Of a DNA stretch of 42,658 nucleotides, positions 35,439 through 41,720 are shown in pieces. A program made the translations under genes and the position numbers. The DNA comes from Minisyncoccota bacterium (lineage in GTDB: Bacteria > Patescibacteriota > Minisyncoccia > Phycocordibacterales > UBA918), in assembly GCA_021129515.1 (NCBI GenBank), contig JAJOLD010000001.1, positions 321,217-363,874 on the forward strand, read 5' to 3'. The notes beneath the pieces were generated by a model. It made no database searches and had not been told where the DNA came from. It saw only the letters and a list, made by a program, of their open reading frames with translations. The stretch's first letter is position 1, and the number at the start of each line of letters is the position of its first letter.

Positions 35439-35757
35439 TTACGACACCGGCTTTACCCACGCACGACCAAGGACACTGAGGCCTGGATCATCGTAAAAAT
35501 GATAGAAAATTAAGGCAATATTCTTAAGCGTGATTGGTTCTAGACCATTACCAATCTCTAAAGAAAGCATCACTTTGAGCAACTGCTGACTTGCAGCACT
35601 TGACTCCCGCTGTGGACCAAAACAATCCAAGAATTCCAAATTAAATTGGGCCTCTGCGAATGCACGCGCCATTTGAAAAGCATATGCAGTTTCTAGACCC
35701 TCTTCGAATGTATCACAGTCTGCTATTGAGCGACCATCAACAAGACTTCTTATCATC
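35439..35757 (-). CDS. small hypothetical protein
   Basis: The 105-residue protein is MIRSLVDGRSIADCDTFEEGLETAYAF... and ends RAWVKPVS. It looks soluble and helical, with no recognised domain. The frame is open to a TTG at 35840, but an ATG at 35757 is preferred: a TATTAT box lies 4 nt upstream, and a 17-bp dyad at 35796-35831 would otherwise fall inside the coding region. It lies downstream of murC and has its own terminator before rsmI. I do not recognise the family. Confidence 0.5.
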
Positions 35758-35795
35758 GGTATAATACCTTTTGCTATTGTGTACGTATATTCTGC

Positions 35796-35831
35796 TTTTA
35801 TACAACTGTATGCCCATACAATTGTATAAAA
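35796..35831. promoter_or_regulatory. near-perfect 17-bp dyad, candidate operator
   Basis: The arms 35796-35812 and 35815-35831 are inverted copies (TTTTATACAACTGTATG against CATACAATTGTATAAAA) with a single C/A mismatch and a 2-nt centre. There is no GC core and no adjacent U run, so it is unlike the terminators of this window. It sits between the murC stop and the start of the small gene at 35757. A homodimeric repressor site is plausible; the protein is unknown. Confidence 0.5.
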
Positions 35832-35860
35832 AGCGCCCAAAGAAATATACTGAATAATAT

Positions 35861-37183
35861 CTATTCCGTCAAGCGTGAGGCAACCTGAGTAATATCCCCC
35901 GCCCCCATCACCATCACCACATCACCACCTGAGACTGATGCTTTGACGGTTTCAATGATTTCATCAAACGTTTCAATATAGGTTGCATGCCCTCCAGCGG
36001 CGACCACCGCCTCTGCAAGCTGCGCACTCGACACACCAGACGATTCCTCTTTCCGTGCCGCGTAGATTGGCGCAAGTATCACCGTATCGGCCTTTGCGAG
36101 TGCTGATGCAAAACCATCAAAAAGCCCCTCCGTACGCGAGAAGGTGTGCGGCTGAAAGATAACGGTTAGTTTTTTGTCGGCACACTTGGTGCGCGCCGTT
36201 TCAATTGCTGCAGCAACCTCAGTGGGGTGATGCGCATATTCATCGTATACTGGTGCGCCGTCTGTCCGTCCATCGTCAGATGCATTAGGATTGACCATAC
36301 CCTTGTACTCAAACCGGCGCCATGTTCCAGAAAATTCCTCAAGCGCAGCTTTGACCACCTCGCGGTCTATACCTTCATGCGCTGCCACCGCAGCGCCCGC
36401 TGCCGCATTCATAAGGTTATGGAGTCCTGGCTGCTCTAGGTTGAGCATTGGGTCTACATACTCTTTGTAATCAATAACCTGTGCCGACAATCCTGCAAGT
36501 ATTGGTGTAATGTTTGTATCGCTAACATTGGTAACCACCGCACCCTCTTCAGGTACTTTTGCAGCCAATGTCTTAAATGCGTCTTGCACATCAGCGAGGT
36601 CAGCGTAGTAGTCAACGTGCTCGTGTTCGAGATTGGTAATCACCAAGACATCAGGTTCGAGATGGAGAAAATCACGCTTATACTCACAGGCCTCAACAAT
36701 AAAGTACTTGCTCTTCCCCGCTCGGTAGTTACTCCCTGTCTTGCCGCGCAGTGAACCCACCACCACCGATGGGTCAAGGTCTGCTGCTTCAAAAATATCG
36801 GCAAGCATCGCGGTAGTTGTCGTCTTGCCATGGGTTCCTGACACTGCAATGACATAGTACTCGTTTGCAACAAGCCCCAACGCTTCAAAGTAGTTGATGG
36901 TCTGTATACCCTGCTCCATAGCACGTACATATTCAGGATTGTCTTCTTTTGAAATGGCTTCTGTATAGATGACCAAATCAACGTCGTCCGCAATGGTAGC
37001 AGCGGTATGTCCATATGTCAGAGTCACCCCTGCCGCTCCAAGCGCTTTGGTATTGTCCGATGCTGCTGCGTCTGACCCACTCACCACCTTTCCCTCATGC
37101 ACAAAAAGCCGCGCAAGTGCTGACATGCCAATACCGCCAATACCAATAAAATGGACCTTCTGAATTGCACCAATGTTTGACAT
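35861..37183 (-). CDS. murC: UDP-N-acetylmuramate--L-alanine ligase MurC
   Basis: The 440-residue Mur ligase has KVHFIGIGGIGMSALARLF at the N-terminus (UDP-MurNAc-binding domain). The ATP loop VSGTHGKTTTTAML is near residue 115. EACEYKRDFLHL and later YDEYAHHPTEVAAAIE are MurC-specific. It adds L-alanine to UDP-MurNAc in the cytoplasm. Start ATG at 37183 has TATAGT/TACTAT boxes 9-12 nt upstream and no SD. It is divergent from the pgeF/yfiH gene, a family reported to guard MurC specificity. The annotation is firm. Confidence 0.95.
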   Translation of the reverse strand: MSNIGAIQKVHFIGIGGIGMSALARLFVHEGKVVSGSDAAASDNTKALGAAGVTLTYGHTAATIADDVDLVIYTEAISKEDNPEYVRAMEQGIQTINYFEALGLVANEYYVIAVSGTHGKTTTTAMLADIFEAADLDPSVVVGSLRGKTGSNYRAGKSKYFIVEACEYKRDFLHLEPDVLVITNLEHEHVDYYADLADVQDAFKTLAAKVPEEGAVVTNVSDTNITPILAGLSAQVIDYKEYVDPMLNLEQPGLHNLMNAAAGAAVAAHEGIDREVVKAALEEFSGTWRRFEYKGMVNPNASDDGRTDGAPVYDEYAHHPTEVAAAIETARTKCADKKLTVIFQPHTFSRTEGLFDGFASALAKADTVILAPIYAARKEESSGVSSAQLAEAVVAAGGHATYIETFDEIIETVKASVSGGDVVMVMGAGDITQVASRLTE

Positions 37184-37238
37184 ATAGAAACCACTATAGT
37201 ATCAAATACATAGACATTCAAACAGTACGGAGCATCAT

Positions 37239-37973
37239 ATGGAATACACAATGGGCTATGCATATGAAAATTTGCAGATTGCAGTATTTGGTCAAGGTGT
37301 TCTTGATATAACAGAACCAAACACCGTGATGAATACACTCTGGCAAGGTACGAAGGAGTACTTTGCATACAGAGCTCAAAGCATACATTGGCAACGTGTT
37401 GCAAATGACGCGCACCCAAGCGCCGCACGTACAATTCGTACGCAGGTACAAACGCAGACTCAGACACACACTGACGACATGCGTGCTGACGGGTATATTA
37501 TAAAGACACGTGGACATGTCGTAGGCATGCTCACGCGAGACTGTCATACTGCTGTACTCCATTTTGGAGACGAGCGACCTATCGCAGTACTCCACTGCTG
37601 GAGAGGATCCGTATGCAATCCACAACAACTTCAAGACTGGGAGGACAGCGTTGTATTGAAAGCGGTAACAAAGCTCAGCGAGTATGGTACACCAGATGAG
37701 CTCCATGCGTATATACTTGCAGGCATTGCGCCACAGCACTTCAACAACGAACGATACCCTGAGATACTTGCCAGACTACGTACGTGGGGCGCGCAGGCAG
37801 TGCTAGATGATGTCTGCATTAACATACCTGCAATTGTGCAGTATCAGCTTGTGCATGCTGGCGTTCTTAGAACGCATATACACACCGATACTGTTGATAC
37901 ATTCTTAGACCCAGCATTCGGCAGTTATCGTGCAGAAAAGCCAGGGCACAATGTAGTGTTGGTTGGACATTGA
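37239..37973 (+). CDS. pgeF: PgeF/YfiH-family protein (peptidoglycan editing factor, laccase-domain)
   Basis: The 244-residue protein matches the YfiH layout: THTDDMRADGYIIKTRGHVVGM, then LTRDCHTAVLHFG (family xDC), IAVLHCWRGSV (family HAGWRG, here HCWRG), LAGIAPQHFN and the C-terminal FGSYRAEKPGHN. The H, C and H positions expected for metal binding are present (THTD, RDC, LHC). Family members act on purine nucleosides or, in E. coli, keep L-Ser out of the MurC reaction. The gene is divergent from murC with a 55-bp shared promoter region. GGAG lies 7 nt before the ATG. A strong terminator follows at 38020. Confidence 0.78.
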   Translation: MEYTMGYAYENLQIAVFGQGVLDITEPNTVMNTLWQGTKEYFAYRAQSIHWQRVANDAHPSAARTIRTQVQTQTQTHTDDMRADGYIIKTRGHVVGMLTRDCHTAVLHFGDERPIAVLHCWRGSVCNPQQLQDWEDSVVLKAVTKLSEYGTPDELHAYILAGIAPQHFNNERYPEILARLRTWGAQAVLDDVCINIPAIVQYQLVHAGVLRTHIHTDTVDTFLDPAFGSYRAEKPGHNVVLVGH

Positions 37974-38019
37974 TGCATACAACCCACCACGGTTTGCTCC
38001 CCGAGCTTTAGTTCCCTAG

Positions 38020-38068
38020 CCGCAGCGGTTTGTTACGTCACTGTTTGTCACCGCTGCGGTCTTTTTTT
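38020..38068 (+). terminator. terminator of pgeF/yfiH
   Basis: CCGCAGCGGT (38020-38029) pairs with ACCGCTGCGG (38050-38059) and is followed by TCTTTTTTT. The loop is unusually long (20 nt). Confidence 0.85.
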
Positions 38069-38104
38069 AGTATGGGGTGTATCATGCGCCGCCATGCGCA
38101 GTTC

Positions 38105-38133
38105 TTGACATATATTTTAAAAATGTCATTATT
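38105..38133 (+). promoter_or_regulatory. promoter of the 38.2-kb small gene
   Basis: TTGACA (38105-38110) and ATTATT (38128-38133) are separated by 17 nt. Transcription would begin about 30 nt before the ATG at 38169, leaving a leader with AGGAG. This differs from the leaderless core genes. Confidence 0.6.
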
Positions 38134-38168
38134 GTTTTTAGAATTTCAACCATTGCAGGAGCAATCTC

Positions 38169-38330
38169 ATGTCGAAATATGACATTACCCAAACACACTA
38201 CATCCCTAACGGTGACCGGGCAGAAAACGCATTGAGTGTTATTACCCAAAATCTCAGACACTTCGTAACCTTGATAGCGATAGGAGTCATAGTATCGCCC
38301 ATTTTCTTGTTTGTACGCGCAGGTTGGTAA
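38169..38330 (+). CDS. 53-residue single-pass membrane protein
   Basis: The small gene has an AGGAG SD eight bases before its ATG, a consensus promoter and a dedicated terminator (38361-38393). The protein MSKYDITQTHYIPNGDRAEN... has a hydrophilic N-terminus and one hydrophobic segment, FVTLIAIGVIVSPIFLFV, ending RAGW. It has the look of a small membrane regulator or toxin-like peptide, but no family is recognised and no partner is seen. Its complete, compact transcription unit between yfiH and murD is the main evidence that it is real. Confidence 0.6.
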   Translation: MSKYDITQTHYIPNGDRAENALSVITQNLRHFVTLIAIGVIVSPIFLFVRAGW

Positions 38331-38360
38331 TCATTATCCAAAGAGCACGCATCTCTTTTG

Positions 38361-38393
38361 CTGCAACTACACTATACGTAGTTGCAGTTTTTA
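38361..38393 (+). terminator. terminator of the 53-residue gene
   Basis: CTGCAACTAC (38361-38370) and GTAGTTGCAG (38378-38387) form a 10-bp stem with a 7-nt loop and are followed by TTTTTA. It abuts the convergent murD stop. Confidence 0.85.
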
Positions 38394-39752
38394 TATATCT
38401 GATACCAGCTGCACAAACTCATCATTCCGCTCGTACTCATTTTTATACTGCCCAAAAGACGCAAAGCCAGGTGAGAAGAGCACAATATCTCCATTCTCGG
38501 CAACCAATCGCGCCTCTTCAAATGCCTGCGCAAGATTCTCAACTACCAAATTAGGGATCGTATCCCTAATTTTTTCAAGTTCAGAAAGGAGTCGGTCAGT
38601 ACCCGTGCCAGGAATGAGAATGGTTTGTTTGCAATGCTTTTTAATTGCTTCTACGAGTGGTGCTGGATTCACCGCCTTATACGCACCACCCGCAATGAGT
38701 ACAATGTTCTTATTGCCCACATCGAGCGCTGTAAGTGCCGCAATTGTCGCCTGTGGCGTGGTCGCGTTGTTGTCGTTGTAGTAGCGGACGAAGTCTACCT
38801 CACGTAGATATTGAAGTCTTCCCTCCACCCCTGGGAATGAAGCAAGCCCTTCAAAAATGATATCGTCTGGAAGACTTGTTGCCTTGAGTGCTTCGTACGC
38901 AAGCGCGGCATTGAGCCTATTATGCTCACCCGGCATCGCGAGCAGGCAATCTTCAGGTAGTACCGAACTATCTGCAAGCACCACTTCTTGCCCTAATGAA
39001 CCTGCAACTGTTCTTGCGCGTTCAAATACTTCGGGGGTAGTGATGAGCACTCCGCTTTCCTCCTGATGCAAAAATATCTGTGCCTTGTCTGTAAAGTAAC
39101 GCTCCATCCCCTGCTCCTTAGATTCACCGTCCTTTTGATAGTAATTGAGATGATCTTCCATGAAGTTGGTAAAGACGGCAATCTGTGGACTCATATCTGC
39201 CCAACCCCATCCCTGGAGCTGCCATGAGTCGAGCTCCATGACCGCAATTGAGTCCTCGTGCACATCTTTTAATAATTGAAGATTCGATACACCACGGATA
39301 TTACCACCCAAAAGCACCTCCTCACCTGTCGCTTGACTGAGTACATGGTGAATCATCGAAGTGGTCGTTGATTTACCTCGCGTCCCTGTTACCCCAATAA
39401 TAGGAATACCTGAAAGTTCCGCAAAAAGCGCTGCACTCTGCTTCAGCGGCACTCCTGCCTCCTTCGCAGCAACCAACACCGCATGCTCGTACGGCATGCC
39501 CGCACCAACAAGCACCATATCTGCATCAACAAAATCGTTCAGGTCATATGGACCAAATTTGAAACGTACATTGTCGTACTCCTTGAGCGCATCCACTGAT
39601 GGTTGCATGTCTTCCTGCGATGCATCGTCTACCACCAAGACCTCCGCACCCAGCTCTGCCATAAACGCAGTGTCGCCCACGCCCCGCCCCAGAAGACCAA
39701 TCCGTACAACCGTGACCTTCTTGTCTTTAAAATAGTGTTGATATGTGTTCAT
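38391..39752 (-). CDS. murD: UDP-N-acetylmuramoylalanine--D-glutamate ligase MurD
   Basis: The 453-residue Mur ligase contains VVRIGLLGRGVGDTAFMAELG at the N-terminus and the ATP loop GVTGTRGKSTTTSMIHHV near residue 120. FTNFMEDHLNYYQKDGE is the MurD metal and substrate region, and FVRYYNDNNATTPQATIAAL is close to the D-x-K/N-ATN motif of MurD. It adds D-glutamate to UDP-MurNAc-L-Ala. The R in TGTRGKST replaces the usual N/H. A TATGAT box lies 11 nt before the ATG; there is no SD. It is divergent from the DedA-like gene. Confidence 0.88.
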   Translation of the reverse strand: MNTYQHYFKDKKVTVVRIGLLGRGVGDTAFMAELGAEVLVVDDASQEDMQPSVDALKEYDNVRFKFGPYDLNDFVDADMVLVGAGMPYEHAVLVAAKEAGVPLKQSAALFAELSGIPIIGVTGTRGKSTTTSMIHHVLSQATGEEVLLGGNIRGVSNLQLLKDVHEDSIAVMELDSWQLQGWGWADMSPQIAVFTNFMEDHLNYYQKDGESKEQGMERYFTDKAQIFLHQEESGVLITTPEVFERARTVAGSLGQEVVLADSSVLPEDCLLAMPGEHNRLNAALAYEALKATSLPDDIIFEGLASFPGVEGRLQYLREVDFVRYYNDNNATTPQATIAALTALDVGNKNIVLIAGGAYKAVNPAPLVEAIKKHCKQTILIPGTGTDRLLSELEKIRDTIPNLVVENLAQAFEEARLVAENGDIVLFSPGFASFGQYKNEYERNDEFVQLVSDI

Positions 39753-39844
39753 ACGTGCAACCTATCATATAGAATACACACCACAAAAGCTAGACCATGC
39801 GCTCAATGCACCACAATACGTTATACTGAGCACCACATACGTAG

Positions 39845-40411
39845 ATGACACATCACGCACACAAACAGCTCCTTGCAGGAACACTCGGTATCCTCGTGAT
39901 ACTCGGGGTACTCTATGCAACACACCAACTACTCCAACACACCAATATCGAGGCATCTATTGCCCAATTCGGTGTACTCGGTATGGTACTGGTTGGCATT
40001 ATTGCAGGTTTCAATGTATTCATCCCTATTCATGCGGCAACGCTCACGCCCGCATTCCTCGCTGCAGGCTTCTCCATGCATACTATTGTGCTCAGCTTGG
40101 CTGTTGGCACCACCATAGCCGACCTCATTGCGTTTATGCTCGGTGTATGGGGTAAATCAATCACCGCAGATACCTACCCCCGCTTCCTTGACCGATTGCA
40201 CACCTTTGGTACCACCCACGCACGATTTGCACCACTCGGTATACTGCTCTATGCAGCGTTCGTCCCATTTCCCAACGAGGTGATTCTCATACCACTTGGA
40301 CTTATGGGTTTTTCCTATACCAAAATACTGCTCCCACTTATCGTAGGTAACATACTCAATCAAGCACTCTTTGCATTCGGGTTTGCAGAACTATTCAAAG
40401 TACTCTTCTAA
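39845..40411 (+). CDS. DedA/VTT-like membrane protein
   Basis: The 188-residue protein has about five hydrophobic segments. The pairing of FNVFIPIHAATLTPAFLAAGF and YAAFVPFPNEVILIPLGLMGF is the doubled re-entrant layout of VTT/DedA proteins. FxPFPNE-x-I is a motif seen in this superfamily. Members are thought to move polyprenyl phosphates or phospholipids across the membrane, which would serve lipid II and glycan recycling. The family assignment is fair; the function is inferred. The 3' end overlaps the small antisense gene at 40408 by 4 bp. Confidence 0.7.
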   Translation: MTHHAHKQLLAGTLGILVILGVLYATHQLLQHTNIEASIAQFGVLGMVLVGIIAGFNVFIPIHAATLTPAFLAAGFSMHTIVLSLAVGTTIADLIAFMLGVWGKSITADTYPRFLDRLHTFGTTHARFAPLGILLYAAFVPFPNEVILIPLGLMGFSYTKILLPLIVGNILNQALFAFGFAELFKVLF

Positions 40412-40515
40412 GAACCAGTCCTAAATACATTGCATGACCATGCTGCACTGAAAGGATCCTTCGGCTTCTGAAACGAAGCATGTAATAACTCAAGTCTCCT
40501 CTGAATATGTTGCAT
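40408..40515 (-). CDS. 35-residue peptide with canonical SD
   Basis: A perfect AGGAGGTG lies 5 nt before an ATG at 40515. The frame, M-Q-H-I-Q-R-R-L then HASFQKPKDPFSAAW, ends at a TAG whose last base is 40408, overlapping the DedA-like 3' end. Upstream, TTGTTT and TATAAG with 17-nt spacing (40577 to 40549) make a promoter directly after the hairpin at 40575. The peptide is amphipathic and basic, with no recognised family. It may be a gene cut short where the unit joined the DedA gene. Confidence 0.45.
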   Translation of the reverse strand: MQHIQRRLELLHASFQKPKDPFSAAWSCNVFRTGS

Positions 40516-40574
40516 ATCAACACCTCCTGTAGGACAAATATTCTATACCTTATAGCAAAAATAGGTTTGAAAAA

Positions 40575-40603
40575 CAACAAAACCGCCGATGGCGGTTTTG
40601 TTG
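40575..40603 (-). terminator. terminator of the tRNA-derived RNA unit (bidirectional)
   Basis: CAACAAAACCGCC (40575-40587) pairs perfectly with GGCGGTTTTGTTG (40591-40603), with a GAT loop and U-rich ends on both strands. On the minus strand it closes the tRNA-like array; on the plus strand it could stop DedA transcription. Confidence 0.85.
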
Positions 40604-40644
40604 CGTAAAAATCAAAGTGCAGCTCCCAAGCATACTTTCCAAAG

Positions 40645-40741
40645 TGCGAGTGCCAGGATTTGAACCTACGACTCATTCGTCTTGTCAGGTAAACAGTGTC
40701 TATACACTGTTTACCGCTCTAACACCTTCGCTACACTGCAC
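40645..40741 (-). pseudogene. tRNA-like unit with hairpin in place of the 5' anticodon-stem strand (Val GAC-like)
   Basis: On the minus strand the ends GTGCAGTG and CACTCGCAC pair over 8 bp with one bulged C, as an acceptor stem would. A D-arm-like GGTGTTAGAGCG follows, then hairpin 40688-40715, then CTGACAAGACG, equivalent to an anticodon loop with GAC. AGTCGTAGGTTCAAATCCTGG resembles the variable loop and T-arm. The D-stem and the 5' anticodon strand are damaged, so it is unlikely to be a working tRNA in this form. Confidence 0.55.
40688..40715. repeat. palindromic hairpin, family member 1
   Basis: GGTAAACAGTG and CACTGTTTACC pair perfectly; with an added T-A pair the loop is CTAT on the plus strand (ATAG on the minus). 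On the minus strand it follows GAGCG and precedes CTGACAA, the same position as members 2 and 3. Confidence 0.8.
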
Positions 40742-40851
40742 AATATAAAATCCTTTGTGCAGCTGGTAGGACTCGAACCTGCCTCCTTACAGGAGCTGTA
40801 TACCTTTTGGCTATTTTTGTTCGCTTCACTCCAAAAATATCACAAAAGCTT

Positions 40852-40878
40852 CTTAATCAGTTTCCCAAACTGATTAAG
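40852..40878. repeat. 12-bp perfect hairpin with CCC loop
   Basis: CTTAATCAGTTT (40852-40863) pairs with AAACTGATTAAG (40867-40878). On the minus strand it directly follows the anticodon-loop/variable fragment CTGATAATGACGAGG, where the variable loop and T-arm should come. A shorter 8-bp hairpin (40812-40839) lies next to it. Confidence 0.8.
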
Positions 40879-40892
40879 CCTCGTCATTATCA

Positions 40893-40922
40893 GGTGAGAC
40901 AAAGTCTATACTTTGTCTCACC
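40893..40922. repeat. palindromic hairpin, family member 2
   Basis: GGTGAGACAAAG (40893-40904) and CTTTGTCTCACC (40911-40922) pair perfectly around TCTATA. On the minus strand it follows TAGAGCG of a broken tRNA-Ile and is followed by CTGATAATGACGAGG, so it replaces the CGTCA strand of the anticodon stem. Confidence 0.85.
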
Positions 40923-40929
40923 GCTCTAT

Positions 40930-41062
40930 CTTTGAAAATTAAAGTAACGTTCAGTGTGCAGCTGGTAGGACTCGAACCTACGACCTCGTCATTATCAGTG
41001 ACGCGCTCTAACCACCTGAGCTACAGCTGCACGCTGCACACTACATTATTTAATTTTCAAAG
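40930..41062. repeat. 14-bp inverted repeat enclosing the intact tRNA-Ile
   Basis: CTTTGAAAATTAAA (40930-40943) and TTTAATTTTCAAAG (41049-41062) are exact complements. Inside them AGTGTGCAGC (40953-40962) and GCTGCACACT (41033-41042) extend the symmetry up to the tRNA ends. On the minus strand the repeat begins after CTGTAGCTCAGGTGGGGG and ends before ATAGAGCG, i.e. within the D-loop of a broken tRNA-Ile copy. Confidence 0.85.
40957..41030 (-). tRNA. tRNA-Ile(GAT)
   Basis: The 74-nt gene folds cleanly: acceptor GCAGCTG/CAGCTGC with discriminator A, D-arm GCTC/GAGC, anticodon stem CGTCA/TGACG with loop CTGATAA (anticodon GAT, T33 present), T-stem GTAGG/CCTAC with loop TTCGAGT. CCA is not encoded. 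It is transcribed on the minus strand inside the palindrome-rich unit. Its 5' leader repeats GTGCAGC, which could pair with the 3' acceptor strand in competition with the mature acceptor stem. Confidence 0.93.
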
Positions 41063-41106
41063 CCCCCACCTGAGCTACAGTCGAACAGACGCCCGAAAGA
41101 TTATCA

Positions 41107-41134
41107 GTAAAACAAAGTATAGACTTTGTTTTAC
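41107..41134. repeat. palindromic hairpin, family member 3
   Basis: GTAAAACAAAG (41107-41117) and CTTTGTTTTAC (41124-41134) pair around TATAGA. On the minus strand it follows GGTTAGAGCG and precedes TGATAATC, as in the other family members. The loop is in the opposite orientation to members 1 and 2. Confidence 0.85.
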
Positions 41135-41270
41135 CGCTCTAACCAACCCTATCGCCTCATAAATATCGGCGATTCCTTCGGACCGGATGAAAAGCAAAAC
41201 TGTTTACTTTTCATAGCCACCGCTGCACAAAGGATTTTACATGGGACTCTATTCCCTCTTTAGCCCGCAA

Positions 41271-41299
41271 ATACTACCAAACTATTCACAATTCATCAA
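41271..41299 (-). promoter_or_regulatory. promoter of the tRNA-derived RNA unit
   Basis: On the minus strand TTGATG (41299-41294) and TAGTAT (41276-41271) are separated by 17 nt. Predicted transcription starts near 41264, about 25 nt before the 18-bp closing stem. It lies directly behind the terminator at 41309. Confidence 0.55.
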
Positions 41300-41304
41300 T
41301 AACG

Positions 41305-41330
41305 ATAAAAGGCGCAACGATGTGCGCCTT
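41305..41330 (-). terminator. terminator of the 41.4-kb membrane protein gene
   Basis: AAGGCGCA (41309-41316) pairs with TGCGCCTT (41323-41330). On the minus strand the stem runs into TTTTATCG. Confidence 0.8.
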
Positions 41331-41349
41331 CCAAATATATTTGGTCACG

Positions 41350-41685
41350 TCACTCATTACGCAACCACGTATCCCATACAGATCTATAGGAGGCTGTCAC
41401 TAGGAGCATACACGCGACTATGGATTGGGCTATCATCCCCCCCATAGTAGCAGAGTCCTCTGGACCTGATATGCCACTCGCCGTGCACAAACCCAGAGCA
41501 AACAAGAGAGCTTCAGACACTGTCTGTATATTTTCTTCTCTCTTTGTAAGCCATCGATGTGAACCAATGAAACATATGATGAAGAGCCCTCCGCTTATCA
41601 TCAACAAACCCAAATTAAAATTATCATTGATACAACCAATAACAATAAATATCCAGGCTATGACGGTAGCTGTTCCAAATAACAT
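41350..41685 (-). CDS. orphan four-helix membrane protein
   Basis: The 111-residue protein has hydrophobic segments near residues 3-20 (TVIAWIFIVIG), 25-42 (LGLLMISGGLFIICFIG), 60-72 and 83-98 (AQSIVACMLLVTASY). A charged loop, WLTKREENIQTVSE, sits in the middle. A consensus promoter (TTGACA, 16 nt, TATAAT) and the SD GAGGAGGG seven bases before the ATG drive it, and a terminator follows. These signals make it the clearest SD-type cassette of the window. No family is recognised, and the function is unknown. Confidence 0.7.
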   Translation of the reverse strand: MLFGTATVIAWIFIVIGCINDNFNLGLLMISGGLFIICFIGSHRWLTKREENIQTVSEALLFALGLCTASGISGPEDSATMGGMIAQSIVACMLLVTASYRSVWDTWLRNE

Positions 41686-41720
41686 AAAATCCCTCCTCGG
41701 GATTATTAAAATATGGATAT

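Larger units (their letters stand above)
40746..41239 (-). ncRNA. candidate structured RNA built from nested tRNA-Ile fragments and hairpins
   Basis: The 494-nt segment begins and ends with TAAAATCCTTTGTGCAGC and its exact complement (40746-40763 and 41222-41239), an 18-bp closing stem. Inside, on the minus strand from 41239 down, lie an 8-bp hairpin (41188-41213 area), a 6-bp AUCGCC/GGCGAU hairpin, D-arm GGTTAGAGCG with hairpin 41107-41134 and TGATAAT, then the tRNA-Ile 5' part CTGTAGCTCAGGTGG (41066-41080). Next come a 14-bp inverted repeat enclosing the intact tRNA-Ile, TAGAGCG, hairpin 40893-40922, CTGATAATGACGAGG (40879-40893), hairpin 40852-40878, a hairpin near 40811-40840, and a T-arm plus acceptor 3' end (40756-40780, identical over 25 nt to the intact tRNA). 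A promoter at 41271-41299 and a terminator at 40575 bound it. It recalls GOLLD-type RNAs that enclose tRNAs, but no homology is claimed. Confidence 0.5.

Noticed and set aside
38169-38330. Toxin-antitoxin module.
   Set aside because: No partner gene or antisense RNA signal was seen next to the small membrane protein.
40957-41030. T-box riboswitch or tRNA mimic regulating a downstream gene.
   Set aside because: The cloverleaf is complete, there is no antiterminator TGGN element, and a plain terminator follows before the next small gene.
40645-41134. Group I intron or archaeal-type (BHB) tRNA introns.
   Set aside because: The inserts are only about 26-30 nt, lie before the anticodon loop, and replace the 5' stem strand, so removing them would not restore a tRNA.
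40746-41239. Insertion sequence or MITE, because of the 18-bp terminal inverted repeats.
   Set aside because: No transposase frame, no target-site duplication at the ends, and the repeats include the tRNA acceptor sequence itself. A mobile origin remains possible but is not shown.
40645-41240. CRISPR array or integron attC sites.
   Set aside because: The hairpins are not regularly spaced, differ in sequence, and there are no spacers, cas genes or integrase.
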